A stretch of DNA of 64,000 bases from Bradysia coprophila (lineage: Eukaryota; Arthropoda; Insecta; Diptera; Sciaridae), in assembly GCF_014529535.1 (NCBI RefSeq), contig NC_050738.1, positions 15,170,924 through 15,234,923 on the forward strand, in the 5' to 3' direction. The translations under genes and the position numbers were made by a program. Position 1 is the first letter of the stretch, and every line of letters starts with the position of its first letter. Shown here in pieces: positions 11,237-24,084 of this stretch. The notes under the pieces are model-generated. The model searched no databases, was not told where the DNA came from, and saw nothing but the letters and a program-made list of their open reading frames with translations.

Positions 11237-12271
11237 ATAAAAGTTAATTTGTCTAAACTAATTTTTCTATTCATTTCAATTTCAATGGGCCATTAACTAG
11301 TGTGCTATGAATCTACTAAAAAGGTAAAAGACATTCCAAGATCAGAATTTACTCTGTTTACTAAGATCTTTTTTCGTGGTTTCTGCTTCTAATCTCTACA
11401 AAATTAAAGGTAAATAATATCTTTAGACCCTAGCTATGAGCCTTGACATAAAGCTCCAATTCAGTTGACGGTTTTAATTAACAAAGCTTTCGGCCAAGTG
11501 ATGTTAAAATGTCTTAGTGAGAATAATTTCCTATTTGTTATGTTTTATGACAACCATGGGTCAGAAATCTTGCGTAGCAGCCTAGGAATGCTAGGAGCAC
11601 ATTTCAGATTTGATTTTGCAATTTTGTAAGATCACTTTCTTTGTTTCGGCACTACTGCAATACGTGTTCGTAGATCTTCGAGATCTTCACTTTCAAATTT
11701 ACACTTCAAAGGTAGGTGTCACTTCCCATGCATGTCTGGTGTTGTAAGAAAGCTGAGGCAAGTAACAGTCAGTAACAGTTTTTCTGTGTTTATGTTGCTT
11801 TTCTGTTACAGAGCAACTGTTGCAAGTTTGCCCAAATAGCCAAATTTTTCCCTTAATTTTCAACTGCTTATATCAAAGTGTAACTAAAATTTGAACCCAA
11901 TAAGACCCCATTCGAAAGAACTCTCAATTCCCTTTCCAACGACACCCGCACGACTACGCAGCTTTCATGTATCTGGAAAGAACTCCACAAGAAAAGTGCA
12001 TGTTTTCGGTTTTTAACAATCTTCGACTAGCCTAACAAGCATCGAGGATTTCTTTATGGTTGTGTTGGCTTGTGGAGACCAATACCTTTCAAGGCAAGTA
12101 TCAAAAAGTCCGCTGAAAAATGCGTCCGATCTCGGTAGGTAGGATTCAATAGAATCCAAAGAACTATATTGCGATATATTTACTAAATCTGTTACTTCTC
12201 TGTGGAACAGAATTCTTTTATTTTGTCAAAGTAGATTGTGATCATTTTACATGGGTTTGTTTTTTAAATAT
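11237..12271. other. Intergenic, no gene seen
   Basis: AT-rich sequence with stops in all frames. I see no coding similarity, tRNA or clear inverted repeat. It separates the Tat-SF1 3' end from the retroelement fragment. Confidence 0.6.
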
Positions 12272-12920
12272 TTATAACTTGAAAATTTCGTCAAACTTAT
12301 TGCTTGTTGGGTGGGTACCTAGAATGCTGGCTGCGTTGCCTTGTTGAATAGCCAAAGATAAACGGTTGTATAAGAATTGTTTCGCTCGAATGTCACCAGT
12401 TTCTTCAATTAACATTTTGCCAATTGAATCTACGAATAATTTTGTTTCCTTGCACCACGGGCCTAATGTTTCGAATGCTAAACCAGCCAACAGAAAACCT
12501 GACGCTTTGAGTTTCGTATAATGACTGTGCTTCTGTTGGCATGCTCGTTCAGCCGCTGAACCTGCTACCTTGCTTGTAAGGTGAAGATATGATGCTGCCA
12601 AAGTGTCGACACAGGTAACGTCCCAAATTAATCGTTTCCCTTTGGACCATGGTGCGAGTGTGACGCCATCTGGGCGTTTACCATCATCACGTGAAAGGCC
12701 TATCGGTTCCAATGTATTGCCACGACGTGCAGATGTCAAAGACCTATTGAAGATCTGATTGAGGATAACGTGTCTTGGATATGTTCCCTTAGCGTTCGGG
12801 CAGCTAAGGCCATGTGTACCAGATTCGTCTACTAACGAATTGCATATGCATTTGTGTGCGGAGTAACAGTTGACACCGAGACGGAGAGCAACACAAACTT
12901 GAAAATCTTGTTTACTTTTG
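12272..12920 (-). mobile_element. 3' fragment of a retroelement polyprotein (RT-associated C-terminal domain)
   Basis: The minus-strand frame is open from about 12920 to the stop at 12272 without a convincing ATG. It reads a Cys/His cluster (CICN...HGLSCPN), then GLSRDDGKRPDGVTLAPW, IWDVTCVDTLA-SYL, FETLGPW and SLAIQQGNAASILGT. The same block order is known from C-termini of reverse-transcriptase-containing ORFs widely scattered in invertebrate genomes. The RT itself is missing upstream, so this is a truncated, probably dead copy. The frame is still intact over about 215 codons, which suggests either recent truncation or chance preservation. Confidence 0.7.
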
Positions 12921-13183
12921 TCTTAATACAACACGTCTTGCTCCATAATTACCGGAGCTCATCCTGTTATTTTTGTTGTGTGTCGATCTTTGTGGGTGAT
13001 CTTAAAATCTAAAAAATCTTAAAAATGAACTCCTACAGATCATCTTGAAAATACACTACTTTCCTCTGAAAACATTCAATACATTCCTACATTCAATATT
13101 CCAAAGGTACAACACTTCATTTTACCTGGAAAACATACTAATTCCAGTGGTGGTGTTATCTAATTATGCAATATGCAATAATG

Positions 13184-13391
13184 TATAGTTTCCACTCAAA
13201 AAGAGCACTCCGTTTAGCCTCCGTTTACATGACAGTTGTAAAATAGAACAAAAGAACTGTCACGCAAACGGAGTGGAAATTGAATTTATTTCAATTTTTT
13301 ACTCCGTTTACGTGACAGTTCCTTTGTTCTATTTTACAACTGTCATGTAAACGGAGGCTAAACGGAGTGCTCTTTTTAAGTGGAAACTATA
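13184..13391. mobile_element. Fold-back MITE, 208 bp
   Basis: The terminal inverted repeats start TATAGTTTCCACT and run into AAAAAGAGCACTCCG. The internal arms (CCGTTTACATGACAG, GTAAAATAGAACAAA) also pair, leaving a short AT-rich loop. It has no coding capacity. Related, more decayed sequences occur at 17297-17433 and about 32428-32480. Confidence 0.85.
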
Positions 13392-13684
13392 CTTAACTCG
13401 TCAAACATTCAATATTCCGATTCACATTCAATTTGCCTTACTTAAGTTTCGTTAAATGTTTCGTTCATTCCCTCATTTGTATGAGTTTTTTTTTTTTTAC
13501 CGTGGATGGCATTTCTTGACGTTGATGGCATTTCAAATGACCTTGAAGATGATCTATGTTGAAAAATTGAAGGAAAATTGTAGGTTGCCGTCAAAAAACT
13601 ATTGGCCTCTTTCCACACTTTTGATATTTTTCGTTTAAAAATCAACAAAAAATCAGTAAGTTCATCCACAATTTATACAGTTAA

Positions 13685-14070
13685 GAGGGCAGACTAGGTG
13701 CGAAGTAGGCTATATATTGAAAAATTGGTTTTAAAATTAATGTAGACCATTTAATGAAAATCTGTTCCAGCAATTAGATGAGCAATATGTTTATCTATCT
13801 CTAAAAAATGAAAAACGATTTACAATAAGCAACAGTTGGAAGAAAACCGATTTCCAAAAAAATATTGCATAGCCTAACTTTAAGCGACGTTCATATTTTG
13901 GAAATCGGTTTTCTTCCAACTGTTGCTTATTGTAAATCGTTTTTCATTTTTTAGAGATAGATAAACATATTGCTCATCTAATTGCTGGAACAGATTTTCA
14001 TTAAATGGTCTACATTAATTTTAAAACCAATTTTTCAATATATAGCCTACTTCGCACCTAGTCTGCCCTC
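13685..14070. mobile_element. 386 bp fold-back MITE, copy 1, flanked by TTAA
   Basis: An almost perfect inverted repeat with arms of roughly 170-180 bp around a short loop, with ends GAGGGCAGACTAGG / CCTAGTCTGCCCTC. It is flanked on both sides by TTAA (13681-13684 and 14071-14074), the target duplication of piggyBac-type transposases. It contains no ORF of note, so it would be moved in trans. It appears identical to copy 2 at 16280-16665. Confidence 0.93.
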
Positions 14071-14074
14071 TTAA

Positions 14075-14839
14075 TGCCAACCAAATTTATATCTAACTTT
14101 GCCCACTCCTACCACATTGCTTATATACGATATTACCACGCAAGTGAACCCCGTATAAATCAGTGTGTATGTGTGAGTAAAACATGCGGTAAAACGGGTA
14201 AACCAGCTAGAGCAGTTGATTATAATTATCTGAAGACTCACTAAAAATTATGTCTTTTTAAACCGCAAGGTAATAGAGTAAGGAATTTGGTTTCCCATTA
14301 TCCGTTCGTCAAGCAAGTCTCCACCGGTCAGCGGTGGGTTTTGATTTAAAATTTTTACAAGTTGCCAGACGTGCATTGGTACATTATGATCCCTGAAAAC
14401 CCGTGCTTCCACCTACGTAATGCACACATATTAAACTAGCTAACCTTAATCTATCGGAACCTTAATTCCAATGGAATTATTTCATTGTAGGAACGTGGAA
14501 TTTTGAATTTGATGCCACAGATATAAAATCAAATCTTTCCGCCCATTCCCAATAGAAATATTTTCCAAAAATTTCGATTAATAACTCTGGTAAGAATTGC
14601 CAGATTGAAAAAAATTAATGTAATTTTTGACGCTTCATTCGAATTGAATTTGTGCGTGCCATCTTCTTCATGCTTGAAACACCGCTTCACACAAATCGTG
14701 TTAGCGACCGCAATAAATTGATATTTTAGTGTAAAATTTAATAATTTAATCTAATCCGAGTGCAAATAAGTGTGTTTTAAGTGTTTGAACATTGAATACA
14801 AGTGAAGGATTTTAATTCAAAGGCTGGTTTTTGTGCCCG
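14075..14839. other. Intergenic upstream of UBA1
   Basis: No gene seen. The stretch must hold the UBA1 promoter and 5' UTR. There is no obvious TATA box at a convincing position, which fits a housekeeping promoter. Confidence 0.5.
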
Positions 14840-17800
14840 ATGTCTGGTGCTGAAGTCTTTGATAGCTCCGTTGATCCCCCAGCTGCCAAAAAGCGGAAGC
14901 TACCTTCAGTTGACGAAACTTCCTCCGCAGTAATGGCCGCAAACAATGGGTCGACTTCGCGCGAATCAACCTCTGAAATTGATGAGAGTCTATACTCTCG
15001 TCAACTTTATGTTTTGGGCCATGACGCCATGCGTCGCATGGCAAATTCGGATGTGTTAATATCGGGGCTCGGCGGCCTTGGTGTTGAAGTGGCAAAAAAT
15101 GTAATTCTTGGTGGTGTCAAATCTGTCACTTTGCATGACAAAGCGGTTTGCACAATTGGTGATCTATCGACTCAATTTTATTTGACTGAAGATGATATTG
15201 GACAAAACCGTGCCGAGGCATCCCGTCAGCAATTATCTGAATTGAACAATTACGTGCCTACAAAATCGTACACTGGCGATTTGACTGAAGATTTTCTGAA
15301 AAAATTTCGTGTTGTCGTTTTGACCACATCAACAGCATCCGAACAACAAAGAATCGCTAAAATCACTCATCAACATGATATTGCCCTCATTATTGCCGAT
15401 ACGAGAGGCCTATTCGCTCAAGTATTTTGTGATTTCGGTGAAAATTTCGTTGTTTACGATACCAATGGAAATAATCCAATTTCAACTATGGTGGCTGGAA
15501 TCACTAAAGATGTTGAAAGCATTGTTACTTGTCTGGATGAAACCAGACACGGGCTCGAAGATGGAGATCATGTTACATTTACCGAGGTAAAATTCACATG
15601 CGAAAAATATTTACTTTTTTGTTCCTTATTTTCTAGCAAATTCCATTTTCTTTTTCGTTATTTTTCTTTCAACATGATTCATGTTGATTGTGACGTCACG
15701 AAGTCTTTGTTTTATTTCATTGCGTTTCAATGTTTTGTCTAAGTGGTTATTTTTTCCGAATGGGAATTACGTTTTTACGGTACATTACATTTTTAATGGA
15801 CGCAAATGCAATGACCCTGCGATAATTTTTATGATTCGATTTTTTTTCTATTGTTATTCTGTCGGACATGAATTAACATGAATGTCGATTGTCTGTCGAT
15901 TTTCACAGAGTTGTGAAATTCGTTATGCTGACTAATTATGCCGGGTGAAAAATAAATTCCAATTAATTTCTTTGTCGCCTTTAAGTTTTTTTTTGTCGGG
16001 CTAACTGTTTTCATTACTCAGAAAAATATCATCCGCCTATATATACCGCATAGCATTGCTTTTTCATCGTAAAAATAAATAAATGAGCGAGTTCTTTCCG
16101 TTTTTATTGATTACACGGCACTAAACGAAGCTGTAAATTTTTTAATTAATTATGGAAATTTGAAACTGAGCATCGGCATTATTAAGGGGTTAGGTCGAAT
16201 AACGAAACGGTTTACGTATGACGCTGTTAGGTTTACTTACTAATTGCGATGTTACGTTCGAAAGTTTTAATTGAATCAAGAGGGCAGACTAGGTGCGAAG
16301 TAGGCTATATATTGAAAAATTGGTTTTAAAATTAATGTAGACCATTTAATGAAAATCTGTTCCAGCAATTAGATGAGCAATATGTTTATCTATCTCTAAA
16401 AAATGAAAAACGATTTACAATAAGCAACAGTTGGAAGAAAACCGATTTCCAAAAAAATATTGCATAGCCTAACTTTAAGCGACGTTCATATTTTGGAAAT
16501 CGGTTTTCTTCCAACTGTTGCTTATTGTAAATCGTTTTTCATTTTTTAGAGATAGATAAACATATTGCTCATCTAATTGCTGGAACAGATTTTCATTAAA
16601 TGGTCTACATTAATTTTAAAACCAATTTTTCAATATATAGCCTACTTCGCACCTAGTCTGCCCTCTTAAAGCCTGCAATGAAAACGAAAAAAAAAAACAA
16701 TCAATGGAAATTCATTGAGTACAAACAGGACCGTGGTTACCCGGGTGAAAATTAAAGTCTCAATAGTTCGAAATACGCAGTCCCACGTCTCAAACGACAA
16801 AACATTTGAGAGGGAACAAAGGTTAATCGAATCAAGAGAAACGTATACATCCCTGATATTTTCAATCTGACAATGTAATTTAATCTTTAAACCATAAGAA
16901 ATCAAAACCGTTTCTGAACAACGCCTTGCTGCAAGGTTATCGAAAATTAGATTAAAAAATCGGTTTGAATGAGAACGGTAAATAAGAAGGTTTACGGTTG
17001 ATCCGCGAAACCATTTGTAACTCAATCCCAATTGTGCCCTTAGGTCGTTTGACATTTTTCAAGCCAATTTTTAATTTTTTTTTTTTTTTATTTCCCTAAC
17101 CTATTTCCCAAGAGAATTTATTTTCTATTTCACTCAAATACAGTTGATTGAAAAAGATGCAAACTTGAAAATATAACATGGGCTGGGCATGGGCAACTGC
17201 GGAATGGGCCATATGTATTTCGAATGTATTTCAGTCAAGAGGTTTTCGGACCTATCCGATCAGCCAAAATTATAAATTCTTTTAATTTTTAAGGCTTGAT
17301 TTCCACTTACCAAAAAAGTACTCCGTGTGAGAGGCAAAGTTGTTTTTTTTTTAACTTTTGCTTTGCTTACTTGATAGCTTGCTATCTGACGTCTCTCTCA
17401 CGGAATACTTTTTGTTGAATGAAAACCATACTTAATATGTAAATATCTTGTAGTACTGCACAGTTCGGCCGAACATTGTGTGTTTTACTCGGGCTTGGAG
17501 ATAATGTGGTTTTCTGGTAACATCGTTACAGGGAAAGGTTTTCGGAAAAAATTTGGTTCCCGCGAGATCGAAACTTCGCCAAACAAGTAAGCGGGAAATG
17601 TATGGACCGGGAAGAACCTTTTACGTTTTTGGTCACCGAGAAATGTCGACTCGGTTACAGGGAAGAAAGCATAATTTCCTCGCCCGGTTTAACTAAACGC
17701 AACGATGCAATAACTATTGTAAATTTACTGTCCCAAATGAAGTTTCCAAACTGTGCCACAAATTCTGACTGTTAGTATTAAAATATCAATTTCAAAAACT

Positions 17801-20800
17801 GAATCAGCTAACTCATTTGAAAATTAGTCCCATCCCATCGAACTCTAAACTCTGTTGTTGTGTTCGAGCTACAGCTACTACTGCCAGGGCTTGTGGTATT
17901 CGTGCTGCATTACTCACGTTTCTTGCATTGCTCAGAAGTTGTAAGAGCTGAACTGTCAACAATTATTTTTATAACATGAGAAAGTGATAACGCGCGATTA
18001 GAGGCGTGATTATCAATCAGTTCAAGATTATTATTGATGACATAGGTTGAACGGAAGCTCATTGAAAAATACGCTGAGACTTAGATTATTTATCATGTTG
18101 TTAGTATGGTCTGTGTTGATTTAAATCCACTTTAGTCATTCTGACAAGATACTCCACGAACTCCATATAAAAGTTTAGCCTTCAATACCTTATGAACTGT
18201 CATTTATTATGTTACATACAAACTATCTGCAATGCAGGTCCTGCATGTTCCGCTAGCCTTGAACCAAATCTTTAATGTATGAAATTGGAGTGTTTATTGA
18301 AATCCGAAGTTGGTCAAGTGATCAATTATTTCCTCCTTTCACGATTTATTTAAATTCATGTCTGTAAACCAAAATGTCTGTTGTCCACCTTGTTATTTAT
18401 CAGGGTGGACCTTCTCTGTAATATTAAAGCAGCTTTCGATGAACGTCAGCTTAATTTTGTTTTTTTTTTCTTAATTTTAACTGATAAAATGCATCCTATG
18501 AAATGAAAACAATCGTAACGGACGAACGAACGAATTAATTTCACGAATTTATAAATCTAACGAAATTTCCGGAAAATAATTTGGCAATTTTTTACGACTT
18601 TCAGGTTGAAGGCATGACTGAATTGAATGGCATTAGTCCAATCCCAATCAAAGTCCTTGGACCGTACACATTCAGCATTGGTGACACAACCAAATTTAGC
18701 GAGTACATTCGCGGTGGCATCGCAAAGCAAGTGAAAATGCCAAAAACCGTGAAATTTTCGTCCCTTGAAGAAAGTCACGCCAATCCAGCGTTCATCTACT
18801 CCGATTTTGGCAAATTCGATCGACCAGAAAAAATTCATCTTGCATTTGATGTTTTGCACGAATTCATCGAACAAAATGGTCGTACACCGAATCCATGGAG
18901 CGACGATGATTCAAAGGCATTTATCAACATGGCCAACGCTCGTAATTTGGAGAGTCCAATCGATGAACCGCTGCTAACAACCTTTGCAAAGATTTCGGCT
19001 GGTGAATTGTCGCCCATGGTCGGAACAGTTGGTGGAATCGTCGCACAGGAAGTCATGAAGGCTTGTTCGGGCAAATTTATGCCCATACAGCAGTATTTCT
19101 ACTTCGATGCGATTGAATGCTTGCCGGAACAAGATTTAACTGAGGAGGAATGTAAGCCGATTGGCAGCCGCTATGACAAACAAATCGCAGTCTTCGGATC
19201 CAAATTCCAGGAGACTCTTGGTGACTTAAAGTAATTGCAACGCTTCGCCCTTTGTCGATAGAGACAATAACAAAAAATCTTTTGAATTTCAGTTACTTCA
19301 TCGTCGGAGCTGGAGCTATTGGATGTGAATACTTGAAGAATTTCGCAATGATGGGCATCGGCAGTGGCAAGGGAACCATTTATATCACCGACATGGACAT
19401 AATTGAAAAGTCCAATCTGAACCGACAGTTTTTGTTCCGTCCCAATGACGTACAGAAGCCGAAATCACACACTGCAGCCGCAGCTATAAAGAAAATGAAC
19501 AAAACCATCAACATTGTCGCTCACGAAAATCGCGTTGGATCCGAATCGGAGAAAATCTACGACGACAAATTTTTCGAAGCTTTGGATGGTGTGGCTAACG
19601 CACTTGACAATGTTGAGGCACGAATTTACATGGATCGGCGTTGCATTTATTACAGAAAAATGCTGATTGATGCTGGCACTCTAGGAACAATGGGTAGTAC
19701 ACAGGTACACAGTGAAGCGCTTTAAGTGTTTAAATGCTTTTTACTGACACAATTGATTTGGAAATTTCCAGGTTGTCGTACCATTTTTAACCGAATCGTA
19801 CAGTTCATCCCAAGATCCACCAGAGAAAAGTATTCCCATTTGCACTTTGAAGAATTTCCCCAATGCAATCGAGCACACATTACAATGGGCCAGAGATAAT
19901 TTTGAAGGCGTCTTTAAACAATCAGCTGAAAATGCGTCACAATACTTAAGCGACTCGAATTTCGTCGATAGAGTCTTGAAAATGCCAGGCGTTCAACCGT
20001 TGGAGATCTTGGAGTCAGTAAGAGTAAGTACTCCCACTCGACTTGTGTAACTGGAGACCGATTTCTCATTTAAAAAAAAAATCATTTTGCTTTTTAGGCC
20101 GCATTGATCGCCGACAAACCGGAAAATTTTGCTGACTGTGTTAAATGGGCCAGATTGCACTGGCAAGATCAGTTCTCGAATCAAATTCGTCAACTGTTAT
20201 TCAACTTTCCTCCAGACCAAACCACCTCCAGTGGCCAACCATTTTGGTCGGGTCCAAAACGTTGTCCAACTCCACTTACCTTCGACATTAACGATCCGAT
20301 GCATTTAGATTACGTTTATGCAGCTGCCAACTTAAAGGCTGAGGTCTACGGATTGCCACACATTCGTGATAAGAATGTTATTGCCGAAATGGTAGCTCAA
20401 GTGCAGGTATGTAATTCAATTTTGTGTCTGCTTTAAGGTAACAGCGGACCCCATGGCTGCCCAATCAACAATCTGTAATCATGTCTTGGGTTTTATTTAA
20501 TTTCAGGTGCCCGTTTTCAATCCCAGATCCGGTGTTAGAATTGCCGAAAGCGATGCTGCCTTGCAAGCCGATCAAAATGGTGAAAGTATTGACCAAGATC
20601 GTGTGCAAACCATCATCAATGAACTGATAAATTTGGGACCACTAAACTTCAAAGTTACACCAATCGAATTCGAAAAGGATGACGACACAAATTTCCATAT
20701 GGACTACATTGTCGCTTGTTCCAATCTCCGTGCTACCAACTATAAAATTCAAACAGCCGACCGACATACGTCGAAATTGATTGCCGGCAAAATTATTCCG

Positions 20801-21347
20801 GCTATTGCAACATCGACAACCGTTGTGTCGGGCTTGGCAGCATTGGAGCTGTACAAAATAGCTCAAGGGTTCGTATTTTTGAAGATCACTCGGTCGTAAT
20901 CAGTCACCATTGACAATCAAACATTCATTTTACAGTTACAAAACGTTGGACCGCTTCAAAAATGGATTTTTCAACTTGGCTATACCGTTGTTCGCCTTCT
21001 CCGAACCGATAAAGGCCGCCACACAGAAGTACTACGACATCGAATGGACTCTGTGGGACCGATTCGAAGTAAAAGGCGAACTGACTCTTCGCGAATTCTT
21101 GGACCATTTCAAGAACGAACACAAATTAGAGATTACGATGCTGTCCCAAGGTGTATCCATGCTGTACTCATTCTTTATGCAGAAGGCCAAGCTTGAAGAG
21201 CGCTTAAAGCTGCCGATGTCGGAGGTGGTCAAAAAAGTATCGAAAAAACGTATTGAACCTCATGTTACTGCGCTCGTTTTTGAAGTCTGTTGTAATGATG
21301 AAGAGGGTGAAGATGTTGAGGTTCCGTACGTCCGGTACACACTATAA
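14840..21347 (+). CDS. Uba1: Ubiquitin-like modifier-activating enzyme 1 (ubiquitin E1)
   Basis: Seven exons (14840-15586, 18605-19230, 19293-19704, 19772-20023, 20098-20406, 20507-20868, 20936-21347) give 1039 aa, near the 1058 of human UBA1. The enzyme adenylates the ubiquitin C-terminus, forms a thioester, and passes ubiquitin to E2s in cytosol and nucleus. Visible features are a basic KKRK nuclear signal at 17-20, the inactive adenylation half ([15 protein letters not shown]), the active ATP site GAGAIG at about 463-468, [17 protein letters not shown], the catalytic Cys at about 619 in [10 protein letters not shown], and the C-terminal ubiquitin-fold domain. The start is the ATG at 14840; an upstream TTG in the same frame is not credible. 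The first intron (15587-18604) is 3 kb, while all others are about 60-100 bp. Intact throughout. Confidence 0.97.
16280..16665. mobile_element. 386 bp fold-back MITE, copy 2, inside UBA1 intron 1
   Basis: Same length and, read base by base, the same sequence as copy 1 at 13685-14070, 2.2 kb away. The right flank is TTAA (16666-16669). The left flank is TCAA (16276-16279), a single change from the expected duplication. Lack of divergence between copies points to recent mobilisation. Confidence 0.93.
17297..17433. mobile_element. Decayed fold-back element in UBA1 intron 1
   Basis: Imperfect inverted arms: ATTTCCACTTACCAAAAAAG with ACTCCGTGTGAGAG on the left pairs with CTCTCTCACGGAAT and ACTTTTTGTTGAATG on the right. 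The ends resemble the 13184-13391 element (TTTCCACT ... AAAAAG-(A/G)C-ACTCCG), suggesting one family. Confidence 0.6.
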
Positions 21348-22984
21348 ATACAATTTAAAAATGATGATGATAATAATTGATAATATTTTAGTTTGTTAGC
21401 ACCGCCCCCTCTCCTTATATCGATATATCAAAATCAATTCGTAAAAGAAAATTTAACAAAAAAAAGATTATTGTATTCTGTCCTGAGTTTGTATTTGATA
21501 TACCAGCAATATAAAGAAAGAAATTCTAGCTGTTTCAATTCATGAAATTGATTTTGTTTTCTTGTAATTTATTTCTAACCAGTTTTCGGAATGACCTTAA
21601 CACAAATGAAAAGGCGGGGCATTGAATATGCGATAAAAACATTGGAGAAACATTCGCGAATGGCGAACAGTACAGTTGTGTCAGAAAATCGATTTTAAAA
21701 TTTAATTGGCAAATTCACGAAAACACATTTTCATACTTGCAGTGAGAGAATTTAAATTTTCTCTCCACACTCAAGTCCTTTCTCGCAAGCATGAACAATG
21801 GTTTTATGATGAAAGGGAAATGTAGCATAACTGACACTGCTTCGACCTGATCAACAATTTTCCAATATTATTGTTGCCTGCTCATACGCAATCGCCTCAG
21901 TTTCTCTCTTCCTAATTATGTTGAGTGTGGTTTAACTGATAGCGTAAAAGGTTTTATTTTTTTTCATTCAATTTAATTCTCTTTTATTCTTAGCATTTAA
22001 TTGAATAGTAAAAAAAAACAATACAAAATATGCCAGACAGCATGGTTCATCTAAGCATTATGATTTGTGTGTGTTTCTCTGAATAAATAAGAAATTCATG
22101 CAACTTTGACTTTTCACATTTTATTCCATTGATTGTTTAGCCGGTTTGTGGTTGACCCGGACAAATTGATCTTGATCTCATTCAACCCTAAACGAACAAT
22201 CATACTTTGTCATCAATGAGTCCATCAACTAGCCTGCCTGATGTATCGCTCTCAGAAACTGCAACCTTCAACTCATCCTTAAAGACAGGAACTCAGTTTA
22301 TGCGCCACCAATTACGTTCTTTTTTCATAAATTATGTATCAGCTTGGAGAGCGAATTCGGGTTTATCTTTGTATCGGCTCGTGAAATACAATATGCACCA
22401 ATGTTCAAATGTTTAGCCTAAGAACACAATCTCCCACTCATCAAAATGAACATTTGGACAGAGGCGCGTATTACGTGAATGTTTCGGCGAGTTCTCCGAC
22501 AAGAAGAGATTGGAATAAATTTCATCGGTTTTCGAATGAACGCCTTACCTCATTAATCAAAATATATCAACGGTGCCATGCAAAAGCATAGAGTTTCCAG
22601 AATGTAAAATTCTTTGTAGTTTGTAGCCAGAGCGGATCGACTTACCATTTTTCAAAACCAAAACAAGGTAAGAGTTTCACAGAGAAATAGTTACAGGGAT
22701 GTTTCTTAAACTTTTGTCCAAAAAAGTGCGATTTTAAGATCTGAGGTTTTAATTTCAATAACTTTCAAAGAACTGTTTGACATAGTCTGAAAAATAATTG
22801 ACCTAATGTACTGGTGTCAAAAAATCACGAACATAATTTAAGTTTTTCAAAAGTATTAACAATGAATAGGGTCGCAGGCAAAATTTTTAAGACAATAATC
22901 TGACCTAACTCAAAAATATCCGCCTAATAATTTGAAAAAATATGATTTTAAGAAAAAAACTGAGTTTTTAGTTGAAATAGTTGG
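21348..22984. other. Intergenic between UBA1 and a fold-back repeat
   Basis: The UBA1 3' UTR is followed by AT-rich sequence without credible coding frames. A 70-codon frame near 22207 starts at TTG and looks random. No RNA gene seen. Confidence 0.5.
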
Positions 22985-23450
22985 TTTTGGGTGCAAAAAG
23001 TTGCTCACTTTTTCAGATTTTCTAAATATTAGGTAACTGATTGAAAGTTGACCTAATTTGAAAAATCTCAACTTTGAACTTGAATTTCTCAGCGATTTTG
23101 GAACTATAATGTTCCATGGAACCACTTTTATTTTAAAGATTTATCTTTTGTTTACTTAATTAATATAAATTTTATTAATTATTGCCGATTTCGTCTAACA
23201 AAGTTAATGAATTAATAAAAATGCAGAGTTGACCTATATGAATCGTGAGTGGTCCTATTTCACGTTTAAGCACATTGAATCGTGAGTTGTCCTATCTATA
23301 CAAAAGTCATAGGACATATCACGATTTATTGATTGTTGAGTTGTCCTATAATTTTTTCTCCATACAAATTTACACAGACAACTTAAGATCACTTTTCCAC
23401 TAGGTCAACTTTCAATCAGTTACCTTTTAGTTGGAAAAAGTGAGAAAAGT
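22985..23450. repeat. Fold-back repeat, ~465 bp
   Basis: Arms contain GGTAACTGATTGAAAGTTGA (23032-23051), whose complement lies at about 23405-23424. The flanking CACTTTTTC / GAAAAAGTG stretches pair loosely. The interior repeats a GAATCGTGAGT(G/T)GTCCTAT motif at about 23240 and 23275, with a degenerate third copy near 23330 and an inverted part near 23305. No ORF. Confidence 0.65.
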
Positions 23451-23965
23451 GAGTCAGAAACATCGCTGTAGTTATACACAATGAAAAGTAGAATTGTAGT
23501 GCGAATTTTGTTGATCCTCAAGCGAAACCGAGATCAATGAACAAACATGAAATCCATGGAATAAACAAGAGTTGAGAAACAAAAAAAACTCTCAATTGTC
23601 ATTAGAGAGAGCTGGAACAAAACGTCATCTTCTCACCGCATTTGAGTGGAGAAAATACAAGCTTCACAGATGAAATTTTTTATATAACATTTAATTGGCT
23701 TTTTTTAATGAATCTATAATATAAGCTATATCTGCCTAGAACGGTAATCTTACATTTCTACCTACAACGCATAAAAAACTTTGTGCAAAAGAGATGCAAG
23801 ACTTTGAGAAAATAAGCGCATGAAATTCTCACACGGCTGACTGTATACTTAGCTTTAAAAGGCAAACCATGAAACTTTTTGGAACGAATAAAAATTGGTC
23901 ACTATAGTAATCCCTAGCAAAGTCGGGGGTACTCCACTAATTTTAGATATAAAGTATTAGAACGA

Positions 23966-24034
23966 TTACATACATACATACAAACATACATACATACATA
24001 CATACATACATACATACATACATACATACATACA
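23966..24034. repeat. (CATA)n microsatellite
   Basis: About 17 tandem tetranucleotides with one CAAA interruption, 50 bp beyond the 3' end of lysA. This is a eukaryotic-type repeat, physically continuous with the bacterial-type gene. Confidence 0.97.
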
Positions 24035-24084
24035 TGGATGAATGTAGAGAAAGAAAGAAGACAAGGAGATTTGCAAAAAATAAT

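Noticed and set aside
13685-14070. Palindromic repeats as CRISPR or bacterial attachment sites
   Set aside because: The copies are eukaryotic fold-back MITEs with TTAA target duplications; no spacer-repeat array occurs anywhere in the window.
16666-17055. 129-codon minus-strand ORF in UBA1 intron 1
   Set aside because: No recognisable domain, and composition like random AT-rich sequence ending in a T-run-encoded Phe stretch.
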